In this document: positions 25,047 to 34,869 of the stretch, piece by piece
How positions within the stretch are numbered: the first letter of the stretch is position 1
Layout of the letters: each line of letters opens with the position of its first letter
From: Methanolobus psychrophilus R15
Lineage (GTDB): Archaea > Halobacteriota > Methanosarcinia > Methanosarcinales > Methanosarcinaceae
Reading direction: 5' to 3'
Assembly (NCBI GenBank): GCA_000306725.1
Contig: CP003083.1
Span: forward strand, 1,798,001-1,862,000
DNA: 64,000 nucleotides
The notes under the pieces: model-generated
What the model was told of the DNA's origin: nothing
The model's database searches: none
What the model saw: the letters and a program-made list of their open reading frames with translations, nothing else
Translations under genes and position numbers: made by a program

Positions 25047-26897
25047 TCAGGCCACTTTCACCCACACGGACTCTCCTGTTTCCACTGCTTCCATAATGTT
25101 GTCTGCAACGTCTGAGTCAGTGCGGACCTTGATATCGCCGTGCCTGCCGACAGTGGCTGAAAAGAGGAATTTTTCTTCAGCGTAGACCTCCACATCCTGG
25201 GTGGCAAGTTCGGGGACGTTAAGGATGACATGCCGGCTAGTACGCTCGATAATGGGACGGTGGGGCCTTGTGTCTTTTGCACCTTTCTTCTTTTCCTCTT
25301 TCTCCGACTCGAACTTGCGCACATCTATATGAATGCCGAGTAGCTTCTCGATATCATCGATGGTGCTGCCTCCTTTCCCGATAATGCGGGGCATGTCCTT
25401 TTCCCGGACCTTCACCATTGCGCGGCTATCTGAGATCATTTCCACGCTCACCGGGCCGCTGGCATAATCCTGCAACACAGACTGCACTTCGCCCTCAGCC
25501 AGTGCCCAGGCGGGTTTTCTGGCCTCCTCATTTCCGAGAGGCATCACCACCACCTGTTCTCCGTAGGTGTATATTTCGAACTCGTTCCTTCCGGTCTCGA
25601 AATCGGATATCAGGATGACCGGCCTTGCGAGGTCTTCCTCCATCATCCCGGCGGGTACCTTTACTGTGAACTGCAGGGTCTGCACCTTGGCGACCTCTCC
25701 CTTGTCTATGAATATCACAGTGTCCACCACCTGAGGTATAACCCCAAGTTCCACTCTGCCGATAAGCCTCTGGATTGCATCCACAGCGCGGTTTGCATGC
25801 ACCACGCCGATCATGCCCACGCCTGCCAGCCTCATATCTGCAAAGATCACAAAATCCCTGGTCTTACGCACCTCATCGTAAATAGTGTAATCCGGGCGCA
25901 CCAGCAGCAGCACATCGGCAGTGTTCTCCATATTGCCGTCAAGGGGTGCGTACTGGGTAATTTCCGGCGGCACCTGCAGGTCGCGGGGAGACTCCATGGT
26001 CTTTACCACGAATCCCTTATCATTCAGGAAAGTCGCTATTCCTGCGGCAAAAGTTGACTTGCCGGCTCCGGGAGGTCCTGATATCAGTATTCCCCTCTGG
26101 GCGCGTATCCTCTCCTTGAGCATCTCGCTCATGCGGTACTGGTCAAGAGACACCGACGCCACAGGACGCACGATCGTTATCTCCACATCGTCCGAGAAAG
26201 GTGGGTTGGCTATGGCGATCCTCATCTTGCCTATCTGCAGCACTGAAGCTCCGGTAAAGGAAAGCTCAAAGAAAGAGTTCTGGTCTGAGCGGGCCCTGTC
26301 CATCAGTTCCCTGGATATCTCCTTCAGTTCATAGAATGTACAGGGCTCATCCCTTATCTGTACGTACCTGACTTCTTTGATGGACCCCTTCTTAGCCATG
26401 GGGGGAACCTTGTTCTTCAGGTGCACCGACATTGTATCGGGTGTGAAGAACTTATCAACTATAAGGGGTCCCCGCTCTTTGTACTCCGGTTTCACGAAAT
26501 CAACATCTATTCCCTTCGCCCTTGCAATCATGGACTGGATGCGGTCTCCCGTGATGAACTTTCCTTTCGCTTCCCTTGCAGTCTCACGTATAAGGGCATC
26601 TATTTCCCCGCCTCTCGCGAGTTTCACCTGATCCAGGTTTGGCCTCTTCCCACAGAAATAGAGTCTGATAGCGCCTCCTTTTGCCATCTCCTGTAGTCTC
26701 TGTAGCTCTTCAAGCCCTCTGAATCCTATTTCCAGTCCCCGGTTAGCCTGAGCTTCCAGCTCTGCAACTACACCTTCAGGTATGCAGACGTCATAATCCC
26801 TATAATCTCCCCTTTCCACACCAGTAGAGATAATGCCGTCAATGACAGAACTTGTATCCGGTATTATCCTTTGTGCATTCTTTTTGCCTTCTTTCAT
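25047..26897 (-). CDS. PIN-domain / secretion-type ATPase / KH-domain protein
   Basis: 616 residues in the well-known archaeal PINc-ATPase-KH arrangement. The PIN domain (about 8-130) starts IIPDTSSVIDGIIS with acidic metal ligands and FITGDRIQS. The VirB11/PilT-like ATPase has Walker A GPPGAGKST (274-282) and Walker B-like TIYDEVR. The KH domain reads IIGKGGSTIDDIEKLL near residue 505. These widespread euryarchaeal proteins are predicted RNA-binding or RNA-cleaving ATPases; the cellular role is not established. It lies just outside the last palindrome, so it probably marks the return to core sequence. Confidence 0.9.
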   Translation of the reverse strand: MKEGKKNAQRIIPDTSSVIDGIISTGVERGDYRDYDVCIPEGVVAELEAQANRGLEIGFRGLEELQRLQEMAKGGAIRLYFCGKRPNLDQVKLARGGEIDALIRETAREAKGKFITGDRIQSMIARAKGIDVDFVKPEYKERGPLIVDKFFTPDTMSVHLKNKVPPMAKKGSIKEVRYVQIRDEPCTFYELKEISRELMDRARSDQNSFFELSFTGASVLQIGKMRIAIANPPFSDDVEITIVRPVASVSLDQYRMSEMLKERIRAQRGILISGPPGAGKSTFAAGIATFLNDKGFVVKTMESPRDLQVPPEITQYAPLDGNMENTADVLLLVRPDYTIYDEVRKTRDFVIFADMRLAGVGMIGVVHANRAVDAIQRLIGRVELGVIPQVVDTVIFIDKGEVAKVQTLQFTVKVPAGMMEEDLARPVILISDFETGRNEFEIYTYGEQVVVMPLGNEEARKPAWALAEGEVQSVLQDYASGPVSVEMISDSRAMVKVREKDMPRIIGKGGSTIDDIEKLLGIHIDVRKFESEKEEKKKGAKDTRPHRPIIERTSRHVILNVPELATQDVEVYAEEKFLFSATVGRHGDIKVRTDSDVADNIMEAVETGESVWVKVA

Positions 26898-27002
26898 ATT
26901 GAAGGTTTATGAATTGGATTATATAATTCAGTTGCGACTCATAAAATATCCGGGGAGTCTCTCCTTCTGGAAATTTATTCCCTCGTCTTTTCAAAATAAT
27001 TG

Positions 27003-27374
27003 TCAGTAAACATCATCCGGCTCAAAGACCTTCTCACCGGTAACTTCTCCTTCCATGTTACGGTAGAAGCACGACCTGTATCCGGTGTGGCATGCGCCGC
27101 CTTCCTGTTCCACCAGGATAAGCACTGCGTCCATATCGCAGTCTATGAACATTTCTTTAACCTTCTGCATATGGCCTGAGCTCTCTCCCTTTTTCCAGAG
27201 TTTCCCCCGGCTTCGGCTCCAGTAGTGTGCAATGCCTGTTTCCATTGTCTTCTGAAGTGCTTCCTTGTTCATGAAAGCGCACATGAGCACTTCTTTTGTG
27301 GTATGGTCCTGTGCAATTGCCTGAATGAGCCCATTCTCGTATTTTAGGTCGTCTATATTGATCATAGCGGTCAC
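27003..27374 (-). CDS. hisI: Phosphoribosyl-AMP cyclohydrolase HisI
   Basis: Third step of histidine biosynthesis, opening the adenine ring of PR-AMP. 123 residues, the size of the monofunctional enzyme without a HisE domain. Metal-binding residues are in [12 protein letters not shown] and [34 protein letters not shown] is a family hallmark. A methionine four codons in (MINIDD) is an alternative start. It is isolated from the other his genes in the window. Confidence 0.95.
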   Translation of the reverse strand: MTAMINIDDLKYENGLIQAIAQDHTTKEVLMCAFMNKEALQKTMETGIAHYWSRSRGKLWKKGESSGHMQKVKEMFIDCDMDAVLILVEQEGGACHTGYRSCFYRNMEGEVTGEKVFEPDDVY

Positions 27375-27505
27375 TTACACCTTACTTAATAATATAACAG
27401 ATAGCAATCACTAATTGATATATACTATAAAAGCCTATTATTATTCAATCTAAATATAATTTCCACATATTTTTATTAATTGCACATTTGATAGAAGGTG
27501 AAAAA

Positions 27506-28270
27506 ATGGATTTCAGTTTTGAAGGTACCGGTGGCTGTCGTGTCGCTACGGGTATAGGGGGCCTGGATATACAACTGGGTGGAGGTGTGCCCGCCGGAAC
27601 CACTATTCTTGTGCTCGCAGAGCCGGGGGCTAATGGCGATCTGTTTGCGAGGCAGTTCGTTCAGGGCGGTCTCTCAAACAACGAAGATGTCTATTATTTT
27701 TCTTCGGAACATCCCGTACAGGAGATAATATTTGACATGCAGGATATGAAACTGGACATCCGCAAATACATCGACAGTGGCTCGCTTGAATTTATTGACG
27801 CTTACAGCCCCAGGTTCTACAACGTGCTTCCCAAAGAGTTCACAAACACCATCTCTGCGAAGGATTTCCTTAAAAAGGGAACCGACTCCATGAATATGTT
27901 AAAGGGTACTGTAGTGCAGAAGAGGGTTAACAAGTATCGTGGTGTGATTGATTCCATATCTTATTTCCTGCGCTCATATCCCTTGAACAATGTAGTTGAA
28001 GCTATAGAGATAATGTCTTCCGTAGGCAAGGCAACAGGTGCCATCCAGATGATACTGATGACCAGCGGCATGCATGATTCCATTACAGAGAATAACCTTA
28101 AGCATATCTGTGATGGTGTGATCGAACTAAGGTTAAGGGAGCATGGCAGTGAGATAGAGCGTACGATCATGATACGGAAAATGCGTGGCATGCTGGTCCC
28201 AAACAGAACTATCCCATTTTCGGTTACTGCAAAAGGAATTGAACTTGAAACCACTACTCGTGTGCTCTGA
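27506..28270 (+). CDS. RAD55/KaiC-like RecA-superfamily protein with degenerate Walker A
   Basis: 254 residues from the ATG at 27506, preceded by GGTGA; the TTG at 27488 is less likely. The KaiC-like opening ATGIGGLDIQLGGGVPAGTT is clear, but the P-loop position reads EPGANGDLF (39-47), so the invariant lysine is Asp. ATP hydrolysis is therefore doubtful. The later KaiC-type core (VEAIEIMSSVGKATGAIQMI) is kept. Such inactive paralogs are known in methanogens without assigned function. A TATA-like TATATACTATAA lies at 27419-27430. Confidence 0.8.
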   Translation: MDFSFEGTGGCRVATGIGGLDIQLGGGVPAGTTILVLAEPGANGDLFARQFVQGGLSNNEDVYYFSSEHPVQEIIFDMQDMKLDIRKYIDSGSLEFIDAYSPRFYNVLPKEFTNTISAKDFLKKGTDSMNMLKGTVVQKRVNKYRGVIDSISYFLRSYPLNNVVEAIEIMSSVGKATGAIQMILMTSGMHDSITENNLKHICDGVIELRLREHGSEIERTIMIRKMRGMLVPNRTIPFSVTAKGIELETTTRVL

Positions 28271-28394
28271 TACACCAAAATCCCGTGTCATTCTGTTTTT
28301 TCACGTTGGATCACTTATTAATTGAGTATTAATTGCTTATCTTTTTATTTAATGAGCCCTATTTTAGTTTTCAAAACAACGGATGCTGATTTTT

Positions 28395-29525
28395 ATGAAA
28401 CAGGACCTAGTGCGCATATTAAAAGATATATTTACTTCGGCAGGCTATGCTGTCGTTGATTCTTACCAGCATGATCTGATCGCCGAAAAGAACGGCCAAA
28501 AGACATTCATCAAACTTGCCGTTCACGCCGATATCGCTGAAACGAACAGTTTCATCAGTATGATAGCCGATGGTGAGGGGCTTTATGTTGTGACAGGGAA
28601 GGCTGACAGGGATTTCTTGCAGCACGCCCGGGATTCCGGCCTCAGGGTGTGGGATCGGGATGATGTGGCGCTGCAGATTGGCAGGGCTGTACTTGCTGAT
28701 ATCGAGGGAAGTAACGGTGAGCTTGACCTACTGGGTGACCCTGTGAAAAAGACTGTATCCAAAGCTGACGAAGTTGCAAAAATGGCCATAAATGCGATAT
28801 TTGGCGGTGGGGGTCCTGTGAGAGAGGAGCCTGTTGCACAGGGAAGCCCTCTTCTCGCTCGTATGTCTCAACGTGCTGAAAGAGTTCCTGAAAGAGCTCC
28901 TATCGCTCCCCCTGTATTAATGGAGGAAAGGCAAGCTGCTGCTTCGGCCATAGATCCTGATAGTATTCTTCTCAACCTGAGGGCGGTCCCTCTGAATGTC
29001 ACAAAGGATCATGCTGTAACTATTGCAAAACCCCACATCCATACATATCAGAACGCTGTCCTGAAACTGGTGCCTTTCTGGAAATATAATTACACCCTTA
29101 AGAGCGAACAGAAATACAGGTCAAAGATCGTAGACATAACAGGAGAAGGTTCAGGCTGTCTGAATGCCCTTAACGGGCAGAGTGAGAACTTTGTGCTGCA
29201 CGATGTGCGCGAGAGCATAGCCATCCCGGATATGCCCTATGAATTAAGGCAGTCCGCCAGTACAAAGGAGGAAGCCCGCAAGAACATGCTTGCCAGGATC
29301 ATTGATGAACACACAAAGGACCTGCGTTTTGATAATACCCAGGGTGATGCTATCATCTCTGAGCACAAGCGTTTCAAGCCCTCACTCTCCGATATCCAGT
29401 TGGACATCGACCTGGTCTATATACCCATCTGGGAAGTAAAAGGACCGCGTAATTCCATTGAGGTGAATGCTTATACCGGAGAAGTGTTGCATAACCCTGT
29501 GGATGATGATGCTGAATTTGTTTAA
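28395..29525 (+). CDS. Uncharacterised protein with endonuclease-like N-terminus
   Basis: 376 residues from the ATG at 28395 (another ATG lies 12 bases upstream). The N-terminal 90 residues (LVRILKDIFTSAGYAVVDSY, KTFIKLAVHADIAE) look like the alpha-beta start of a restriction-endonuclease-like fold, but a full active site is not evident. A low-complexity linker around 130-190 is followed by a C-terminal beta-rich domain with IWEVKGPRNSIEVNAYTGEV. I do not recognise a named family. It lies 124 bp after the KaiC-like gene on the same strand. Confidence 0.65.
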   Translation: MKQDLVRILKDIFTSAGYAVVDSYQHDLIAEKNGQKTFIKLAVHADIAETNSFISMIADGEGLYVVTGKADRDFLQHARDSGLRVWDRDDVALQIGRAVLADIEGSNGELDLLGDPVKKTVSKADEVAKMAINAIFGGGGPVREEPVAQGSPLLARMSQRAERVPERAPIAPPVLMEERQAAASAIDPDSILLNLRAVPLNVTKDHAVTIAKPHIHTYQNAVLKLVPFWKYNYTLKSEQKYRSKIVDITGEGSGCLNALNGQSENFVLHDVRESIAIPDMPYELRQSASTKEEARKNMLARIIDEHTKDLRFDNTQGDAIISEHKRFKPSLSDIQLDIDLVYIPIWEVKGPRNSIEVNAYTGEVLHNPVDDDAEFV

Positions 29526-29646
29526 GGGTGCAAAGGGATTTCAGTAATATTGTTCGCACTGGCACGAATATTTTATATAGCAATAAATCATATAAAGGAT
29601 TACCCAGTAAATCACCTTGAACTAAGTTAAACAAAGAGGACTTAAT

Positions 29647-29973
29647 ATGGTAGAAGTAAGCGAAAAGGCAGCATCAGAATTGAAATCCCTGCTTCAGGAG
29701 CAGGATAAGCAGGATTATTCACTGAGAGTATTCGTAGCAGGCATGAGCTGTTGCGGTGTCCAGTATGGCATGTCACTGGACAATGATATCAGTGAGGACG
29801 ACGATATTGTGGAAGAGAAGAATGGGCTGAAGATCGTCATCAACAAGAATGATGTAGAAGGCCTTACCTCAGCAACCATTGACTATGTCGAAGGTCCGCA
29901 GGGCAACGGTTTTATCATTGATAATGCCTCTTCTGCAGGCTCATGTGGTCCGTGTGGCGGCGGCTGCCACTAA
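29647..29973 (+). CDS. HesB/IscA-like (A-type) iron-sulfur protein
   Basis: 108 residues. The HesB fold is recognisable in VSEKAASELKSLLQE, YSLRVFVAGMSCCGVQYGMS and a cysteine-rich C-terminal tail SCGPCGGGCH. A-type proteins bind Fe-S clusters or iron and deliver them to targets. The tail has more cysteines than the classic CxC motif, so cluster ligation may differ. It appears monocistronic with its own AT-rich promoter near 29570-29600. Confidence 0.85.
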   Translation: MVEVSEKAASELKSLLQEQDKQDYSLRVFVAGMSCCGVQYGMSLDNDISEDDDIVEEKNGLKIVINKNDVEGLTSATIDYVEGPQGNGFIIDNASSAGSCGPCGGGCH

Positions 29974-30038
29974 TTGTAACGAATGCACATAAGAATATTT
30001 AAATAGATACAGATTGGGTATTGTTATAAGGTGATTAT

Positions 30039-30389
30039 ATGCTTCCGGGAATTGGCGGTAGGGGTATGAACCCCGCAAAAGTCAAACAGATGATGAAACA
30101 GATGGGTATAAACGTTAACGAGATCAACGATGTGCAGCAAGTGATAATCAGGACTCCTGATAAGGATATCGTGTTCAATGATGCAAACGTTTCTGTGATG
30201 ACCGCCCAGGGTGTCGACACTTACCAGATAGTCGGCACTCCGGAAGAGATTGCCAGGCAGACCGAGATACCCGAAGATGACGTAAGGCTGGTTGCAGAGC
30301 AGACAGGAGTTCCGGCAGAGAAAGCAAGGCAGGCATTAAAGGATGCCAACGGTGACCTTGCAGAAGCTATACTGGCTCTCTCTTCCTGA
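30039..30389 (+). CDS. nac: Nascent polypeptide-associated complex protein (alpha-NAC homolog)
   Basis: 116 residues. The NAC domain (about 25-75; VQQVIIRTPDKDIVFNDANV, TYQIVG) is followed by a C-terminal UBA domain (about 78-116; VRLVAEQTGVPAEKARQALK). Archaeal NAC is a homodimer that binds ribosomes and shields emerging chains. Length and architecture are standard. Confidence 0.95.
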   Translation: MLPGIGGRGMNPAKVKQMMKQMGINVNEINDVQQVIIRTPDKDIVFNDANVSVMTAQGVDTYQIVGTPEEIARQTEIPEDDVRLVAEQTGVPAEKARQALKDANGDLAEAILALSS

Positions 30390-30649
30390 ATTTCCTTTTT
30401 AGGCTTGCCCCTTACATGGGCATAAATGCCTTTTTTAATTAAAGTTTGATTTCATGTAACTTTGTTTTTAACGCTGTTAATTTTCTCAGACCACAATAGA
30501 CTTATATTAATATCATGATTATCCATTATATAAGAAGCCGTATAATCTTCTTTGATGGTGTGGGTGTGGCGGAGATTTGTACCCGTTTGGTCGGAAGGCA
30601 AGACCAGTTCATGAAAATAAGCAGTCATTGATTTGCATTCGAGGTGAAT

Positions 30650-32539
30650 ATGTCTGAGAATTTTGATGTAAAACTGAGCGGCAAGAGTTACCTGCCAGAT
30701 CCCTCTGCTAAAGAGAATTCCTGGATACAGGATTATGAAACTGCCTACGCCGGATTTCTCAAGGATCCTGAAAAGCACTGGGAAAGTATTGCAGAGGAGC
30801 TGGATTGGTTCAAAAAATGGGACCATGTCCGTGAATGGGAGCACCCGCATGCAAAATGGTTCACTCATGCAAAACTGAATATAACCTATAATTGCCTGGA
30901 CCGCCACATCTTCAATGGTAAAAGGAACAAAGTCGCAATAATATGGGTTGGCGATGATGGCAAAGAGCAGGTGATCACATATCGGCAGCTTTACCGTGAG
31001 GTCATGAGATTTGCCAATGGTCTGAAGTCACTGGGCGTGGGCAAGGGAGACCGAGTCTGCATCTACATGCCCTTGGTGCCCGAGCAGATAATTGCCATGC
31101 TGGCATGTGCCCGTATAGGTGCGGTACATAGCGTTGTGTTCGGCGGTTTTGGCTCCAATGCACTGCATTCAAGGATCAAGGACGCGCAGGCAAAGATAGT
31201 CATAACTGCAGATGCAGCTATAAGACGTGGCAAACGTATCGATCTTAAATCCCTTGTTGACAAAGCTGTTGTAAATGCTTCCTGTGTGGAAAAGATAATT
31301 GTTCTCAGGAGAATGTCCCCCCCAATGGAGCTCTTCTCGGAGATAGAGGTCGACTTTAATGACATCCTGGAGAAAGAGGATAAGGAATGCGAACCGGAAG
31401 TGATGGATTCCGAGGACCCGCTCTTTATACTTTATACCAGTGGCACCACAGGACCTGCAAAAGGTATTGTCCATACATGCGGTGGCTATATGGTCGGAAC
31501 ATATTACACCACTAAGTGTGTGTTAGACCTGAAAGACAGCGACGTGATGTGGTGTACGGCCGACCCGGGCTGGATCACCGGGCACAGCTACATAGTCTAT
31601 GGTCCTCTTTCTCTGGGTGCTACAATACTGATAACGGAGGCAACTCCTGATTATCCTGACCCCGGCATCTGGTGGAGCATCATAGAAGAGTTCGACGTGA
31701 CCGTCTTCTACACAGCGCCGACCGTTATTCGTATGTTCATGAGACAGGGTGAGCAGTGGCCGCAACAATATAACCTGAATTCCCTTCGGATACTGGGTTC
31801 TGTAGGCGAGCCTCTCAACCCGGAGGCTTTTGAGTGGTACTACAGCGTCGTCGGTAAGAATAAATGCCCCGTCCTGGATACCTGGTGGCAGACAGAAACG
31901 GGCATGCACATGATCACCACGACTGTAGGCGAACCCATGAAGCCGGGATTTGCAGGCCGTGCCGTTCCGGGCATTGTTGTGGACGTTGTCGATGAGAACG
32001 GCCAGCCCGTGCCTCCGGGTACAGGTGGTCTTCTGGTCATTAAGGAACCCTGGCCCTCAATGATGAGGACTGTATATGGTAATGATGAAAGGTACAGGCA
32101 GTACTGGAGCACCATTGGCAATTATTACACTGCCGGTGACCTTGCTGTGAAGGATGAGGACGGCTATATAATGATACTGGGCCGTTCTGACGATGTCCTT
32201 ATAGTTGCTGGCCATAACATAGGCAGTGCGGAAGTGGAAAGCGCACTTGTCTCCCACGAAGCCGTTGCTGAGGCAGCGGTCATAGGCAAGCCCGATCCCC
32301 TCAAAGGAGATTCCATCAAAGCCTTCATCATACTTTGCATAGGTTACAAGCCCAGCGATAAACTCAAGCTGGACCTTGTATATCATGTAAGGATGGATCT
32401 GGGTCCTATCGCCATACCTTCAGAGATAGAATTCGTGGAATCCCTGCCAAAGACCCGCAGTGGCAAGATTATGAGGCGGGTGCTCAAAGCCAGGGAGCTT
32501 GGCATGGATCCGGGAGACCTTTCCTCTCTGGACGACTGA
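30650..32539 (+). CDS. acs: AMP-forming acetyl-CoA synthetase
   Basis: Activates acetate to acetyl-CoA via acetyl-AMP. 629 residues from the ATG at 30650, which has GAGGTGA 3 bases upstream; the in-frame GTG at 30644 is part of that site. The AMP-binding motif is [14 protein letters not shown], with [11 protein letters not shown] and the hinge [15 protein letters not shown]. The C-terminal lysine that is acetylated in regulated Acs enzymes is in [10 protein letters not shown]. The gene seems to stand alone behind a leader of about 100 bases. In Methanosarcinales it allows high-affinity acetate use or assimilation. Confidence 0.96.
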   Translation: MSENFDVKLSGKSYLPDPSAKENSWIQDYETAYAGFLKDPEKHWESIAEELDWFKKWDHVREWEHPHAKWFTHAKLNITYNCLDRHIFNGKRNKVAIIWVGDDGKEQVITYRQLYREVMRFANGLKSLGVGKGDRVCIYMPLVPEQIIAMLACARIGAVHSVVFGGFGSNALHSRIKDAQAKIVITADAAIRRGKRIDLKSLVDKAVVNASCVEKIIVLRRMSPPMELFSEIEVDFNDILEKEDKECEPEVMDSEDPLFILYTSGTTGPAKGIVHTCGGYMVGTYYTTKCVLDLKDSDVMWCTADPGWITGHSYIVYGPLSLGATILITEATPDYPDPGIWWSIIEEFDVTVFYTAPTVIRMFMRQGEQWPQQYNLNSLRILGSVGEPLNPEAFEWYYSVVGKNKCPVLDTWWQTETGMHMITTTVGEPMKPGFAGRAVPGIVVDVVDENGQPVPPGTGGLLVIKEPWPSMMRTVYGNDERYRQYWSTIGNYYTAGDLAVKDEDGYIMILGRSDDVLIVAGHNIGSAEVESALVSHEAVAEAAVIGKPDPLKGDSIKAFIILCIGYKPSDKLKLDLVYHVRMDLGPIAIPSEIEFVESLPKTRSGKIMRRVLKARELGMDPGDLSSLDD

Positions 32540-32598
32540 ACTCCCTTTTCCATTTTTAAGGCGCATGGTTCATATTGGCCATAAAAAGCTGTGTGAGC

Positions 32599-33363
32599 CT
32601 AGCGCTTTGAATTTCCTTTAGCCCTTTTATTTCCAAGCTCAATGTCTGTCTTTACTTTCCGTACTGCAAGGTCTGCTGCAAGCCCCCTGAGCATCCACCT
32701 CAGGGCAGAGGCCTGATGCAGTTCATCCTGTGGGAATTCTTTCAGGACAAGAGCCGCTGCACTTACACCCGCCTGCTTTTTCAGGTCTTCTAGCTTGATC
32801 CTGGAATAGGCGTCCATCCCACCTACTTTCAATCCGGCGAAGCTTTTGAACCCCGGGGATGGATGTGCGTTCAATTCATTGATCTGTATCCTAAGCAAGG
32901 GCAGGGCTTTGGATGTGTTCACGTCTGCTATCAATTTCCTTTCAACGGGCCTCGCTGGTGCATCACCCGGCATTGCCAGTCTGTCAGCTATACTATTCTC
33001 ACCCCGGGGAATCCATTTGAACGTTACCCTGAGACCGTTACTTTGTATGAGCGATGCTATCTGCTCTTTGATTATCGCAAGATTCTCGTTATTTATCTTC
33101 CATTTTCCTGACATCTGGCTGATGACCAGCTGGCTGTCGCCGCACACCCGGAGAGGCCCCTTTCCGCCAAGTTCCAGGTAATTCACTATTCCCTCCTTCA
33201 GTGCAGTGTACTCCGCTACATTGTTTGTGTTTGCGGGGGAACGCTGCTTCTCTTTTCTTCCTTCTGTGGGAGCTTGTTTGCTCTTCCAGCTAATAACCCA
33301 TCCAAATCCCATCCTTCCTCCGGGGTTTGGATCGCATGAGCCGTCAAAGTTAAGTTGGTCCAT
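32599..33363 (-). CDS. rnhA: Ribonuclease HI with extra C-terminal domain
   Basis: 254 residues. The RNase H core has catalytic acidic residues in NFDGSCDPNPGG, AEYTALKEGI, VCGDSQLVISQ and NSIADRLA. It removes RNA from RNA-DNA hybrids. The last 100 residues, beyond a normal RNase HI (about 150), form an additional helical domain (GGMDAYSRIKLEDLKKQAGV) of unknown role. The gene is convergent with acs. Confidence 0.92.
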   Translation of the reverse strand: MDQLNFDGSCDPNPGGRMGFGWVISWKSKQAPTEGRKEKQRSPANTNNVAEYTALKEGIVNYLELGGKGPLRVCGDSQLVISQMSGKWKINNENLAIIKEQIASLIQSNGLRVTFKWIPRGENSIADRLAMPGDAPARPVERKLIADVNTSKALPLLRIQINELNAHPSPGFKSFAGLKVGGMDAYSRIKLEDLKKQAGVSAAALVLKEFPQDELHQASALRWMLRGLAADLAVRKVKTDIELGNKRAKGNSKR

Positions 33364-33534
33364 AGCGTATTTGAACTACCTCTTTGCTTTTTTACTTGTC
33401 TGTTGACATAGCTGCAATACTCGCTTCAATGTCTGCTCCCCTACGTGTTCTTACATTTTCTGCCATGACAGCCTTACACTATAGTAACAGTTATGAAGTA
33501 TGTATACCAAGTATTGCTGATCACAGGTGATATC

Positions 33535-34326
33535 ATGGTTGATTTTTTTGATCTTTACCTCTCGGAAGATTGCCCATACGGTGATGAGACCACAGAGCTT
33601 CTGGGTATAACGGGCAAGGGAAAGCTGCGTATCATGTCTCGGGAGCATGGTGTAGCTGCGTGCATGGATGACCTTGCTGATTTCTACCGGAAAAACGGCC
33701 TGGAAGTTATCAGCAGCCTCGGCAACGGTGCAGAATTCAATGCGCATGATGTGATATTTGAGGCACAGGGTGATCTTCCTGCGCTTTTCAGGCTCTGGAG
33801 GGTATCACAAACTTTCCTTTCACTTGTCTGTGCTATCGCTTCCAATACCCGGTTTAGCGTCGAGCTGGCACATAAGGTCAACCCTGATCTGATAATAGCT
33901 ACCAGCAGGAAGACACATCCTGGTTTTCGCAAATATGAACTCAAGGCCGTGAAGACAGGAGGCGGTCAGCATCATCGCAATTCTCTGAGTGACTCTGTTC
34001 TGCTCAGCCAGAACCATCTCAGTATCATTGAGGATATCGGAAGGCTGAGGTCCACGAGGAAGATAGAGATAGAACCACGCAGCAGGGAGGAGGCATATAA
34101 ATACGCGCCTCTTGCAGATGTGCTGCTGCTTGACCATTTCAGTCCTGAGGAACTGGAATCCTTTGTGCCTGAGCTTCGCTCTCTAAATCCGGGGCTTGAA
34201 GTTGCAGTGGGTGGCATTGATCTGAAAAGAGTTGCTGAATATGCAAAATTTGTCGATATCATTGTCACAAGCGAGCTTTACTATTCAAAGCCACTGGACC
34301 TGACGGCAAAGATACGGAAACTATAG
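33535..34326 (+). CDS. ModD-like nicotinate-nucleotide pyrophosphorylase family protein
   Basis: 263 residues from the ATG at 33535, preceded by AGGTGAT; upstream in-frame codons are not conserved. It has the type II phosphoribosyltransferase layout of NadC: N-terminal sandwich (LSEDCPYGDETTELLGITGK), then the barrel with SNTRFSVELAHK, TSRKTHPGFRKYELKAVKTG and GGQHHRNSLSDSVLLSQNHL. The sequence resembles ModD, a NadC paralog of unproven function often linked to molybdate transport, more than NadC itself. No mod or nad gene is adjacent, so its substrate is open. Confidence 0.82.
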   Translation: MVDFFDLYLSEDCPYGDETTELLGITGKGKLRIMSREHGVAACMDDLADFYRKNGLEVISSLGNGAEFNAHDVIFEAQGDLPALFRLWRVSQTFLSLVCAIASNTRFSVELAHKVNPDLIIATSRKTHPGFRKYELKAVKTGGGQHHRNSLSDSVLLSQNHLSIIEDIGRLRSTRKIEIEPRSREEAYKYAPLADVLLLDHFSPEELESFVPELRSLNPGLEVAVGGIDLKRVAEYAKFVDIIVTSELYYSKPLDLTAKIRKL

Positions 34327-34526
34327 TTGTGGCGGTACTTCGAAAGATATATATAATTTTGGCGCAGAGGTTGTGTGTAATATTTGCATGACCGCTGTAT
34401 ATTGACTATGTCGGAAGGCAAGGAATCTAAACAGATCCTCTGCCTTTGAACATGCCAGTAAAACAGTTATATCAACAGGTCATTCTTAATCTTGACAACT
34501 CTTAATTTGAAATATAAGGTGTTAAC

Positions 34527-34796
34527 ATGAGCAAACCTGAACTATTGGATTTTAGTGCAACGTGGTGCGGACCCTGTAAGATGCAGAAGCCCTTCCTTGA
34601 GAAAGTAAAGGAGGAACTGGGGGATAAAGTCGAAGTAAAGGTCATCGATGTTGACCAGAATCAGGAACTTGCATCAAAATATGGCATTCAGGCAGTTCCA
34701 ACTCTTGTCATCCTGAAGGATGGAAATCCTGTAAAGCGTTTTACAGGTGTCACGACAGCAGGTGTTCTTATCGAAGAGCTGAAAAAGGTGCTTTAA
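34527..34796 (+). CDS. Thioredoxin
   Basis: 89 residues with the WCGPCK active site (residues 13-18) and the cis-proline motif VPTL. This is a short archaeal thioredoxin of standard fold for reducing protein disulfides. A TATA-like GATATATATAATTTT at 34346-34360 predicts an unusually long leader of about 150 bases. Confidence 0.93.
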   Translation: MSKPELLDFSATWCGPCKMQKPFLEKVKEELGDKVEVKVIDVDQNQELASKYGIQAVPTLVILKDGNPVKRFTGVTTAGVLIEELKKVL

Positions 34797-34869
34797 GCGC
34801 CTTCCTTTTTTTACAAATCTTTCATTATATTTTTACTACAGTCCCCATTTCTGAATAAGCGTAAATACT

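Noticed and set aside
33493-33534. Upstream start of the ModD-like gene
   Set aside because: The ATG at 33535 has a good ribosome binding site and matches the family start; the 14 upstream codons are not conserved-looking.
34364-34443. GCAGAGG...CCTCTGC inverted repeat before the thioredoxin gene as a structured RNA
   Set aside because: The left arm lies between the TATA box (34346-34360) and the predicted transcription start near 34379, so it would not be in the transcript from this promoter.
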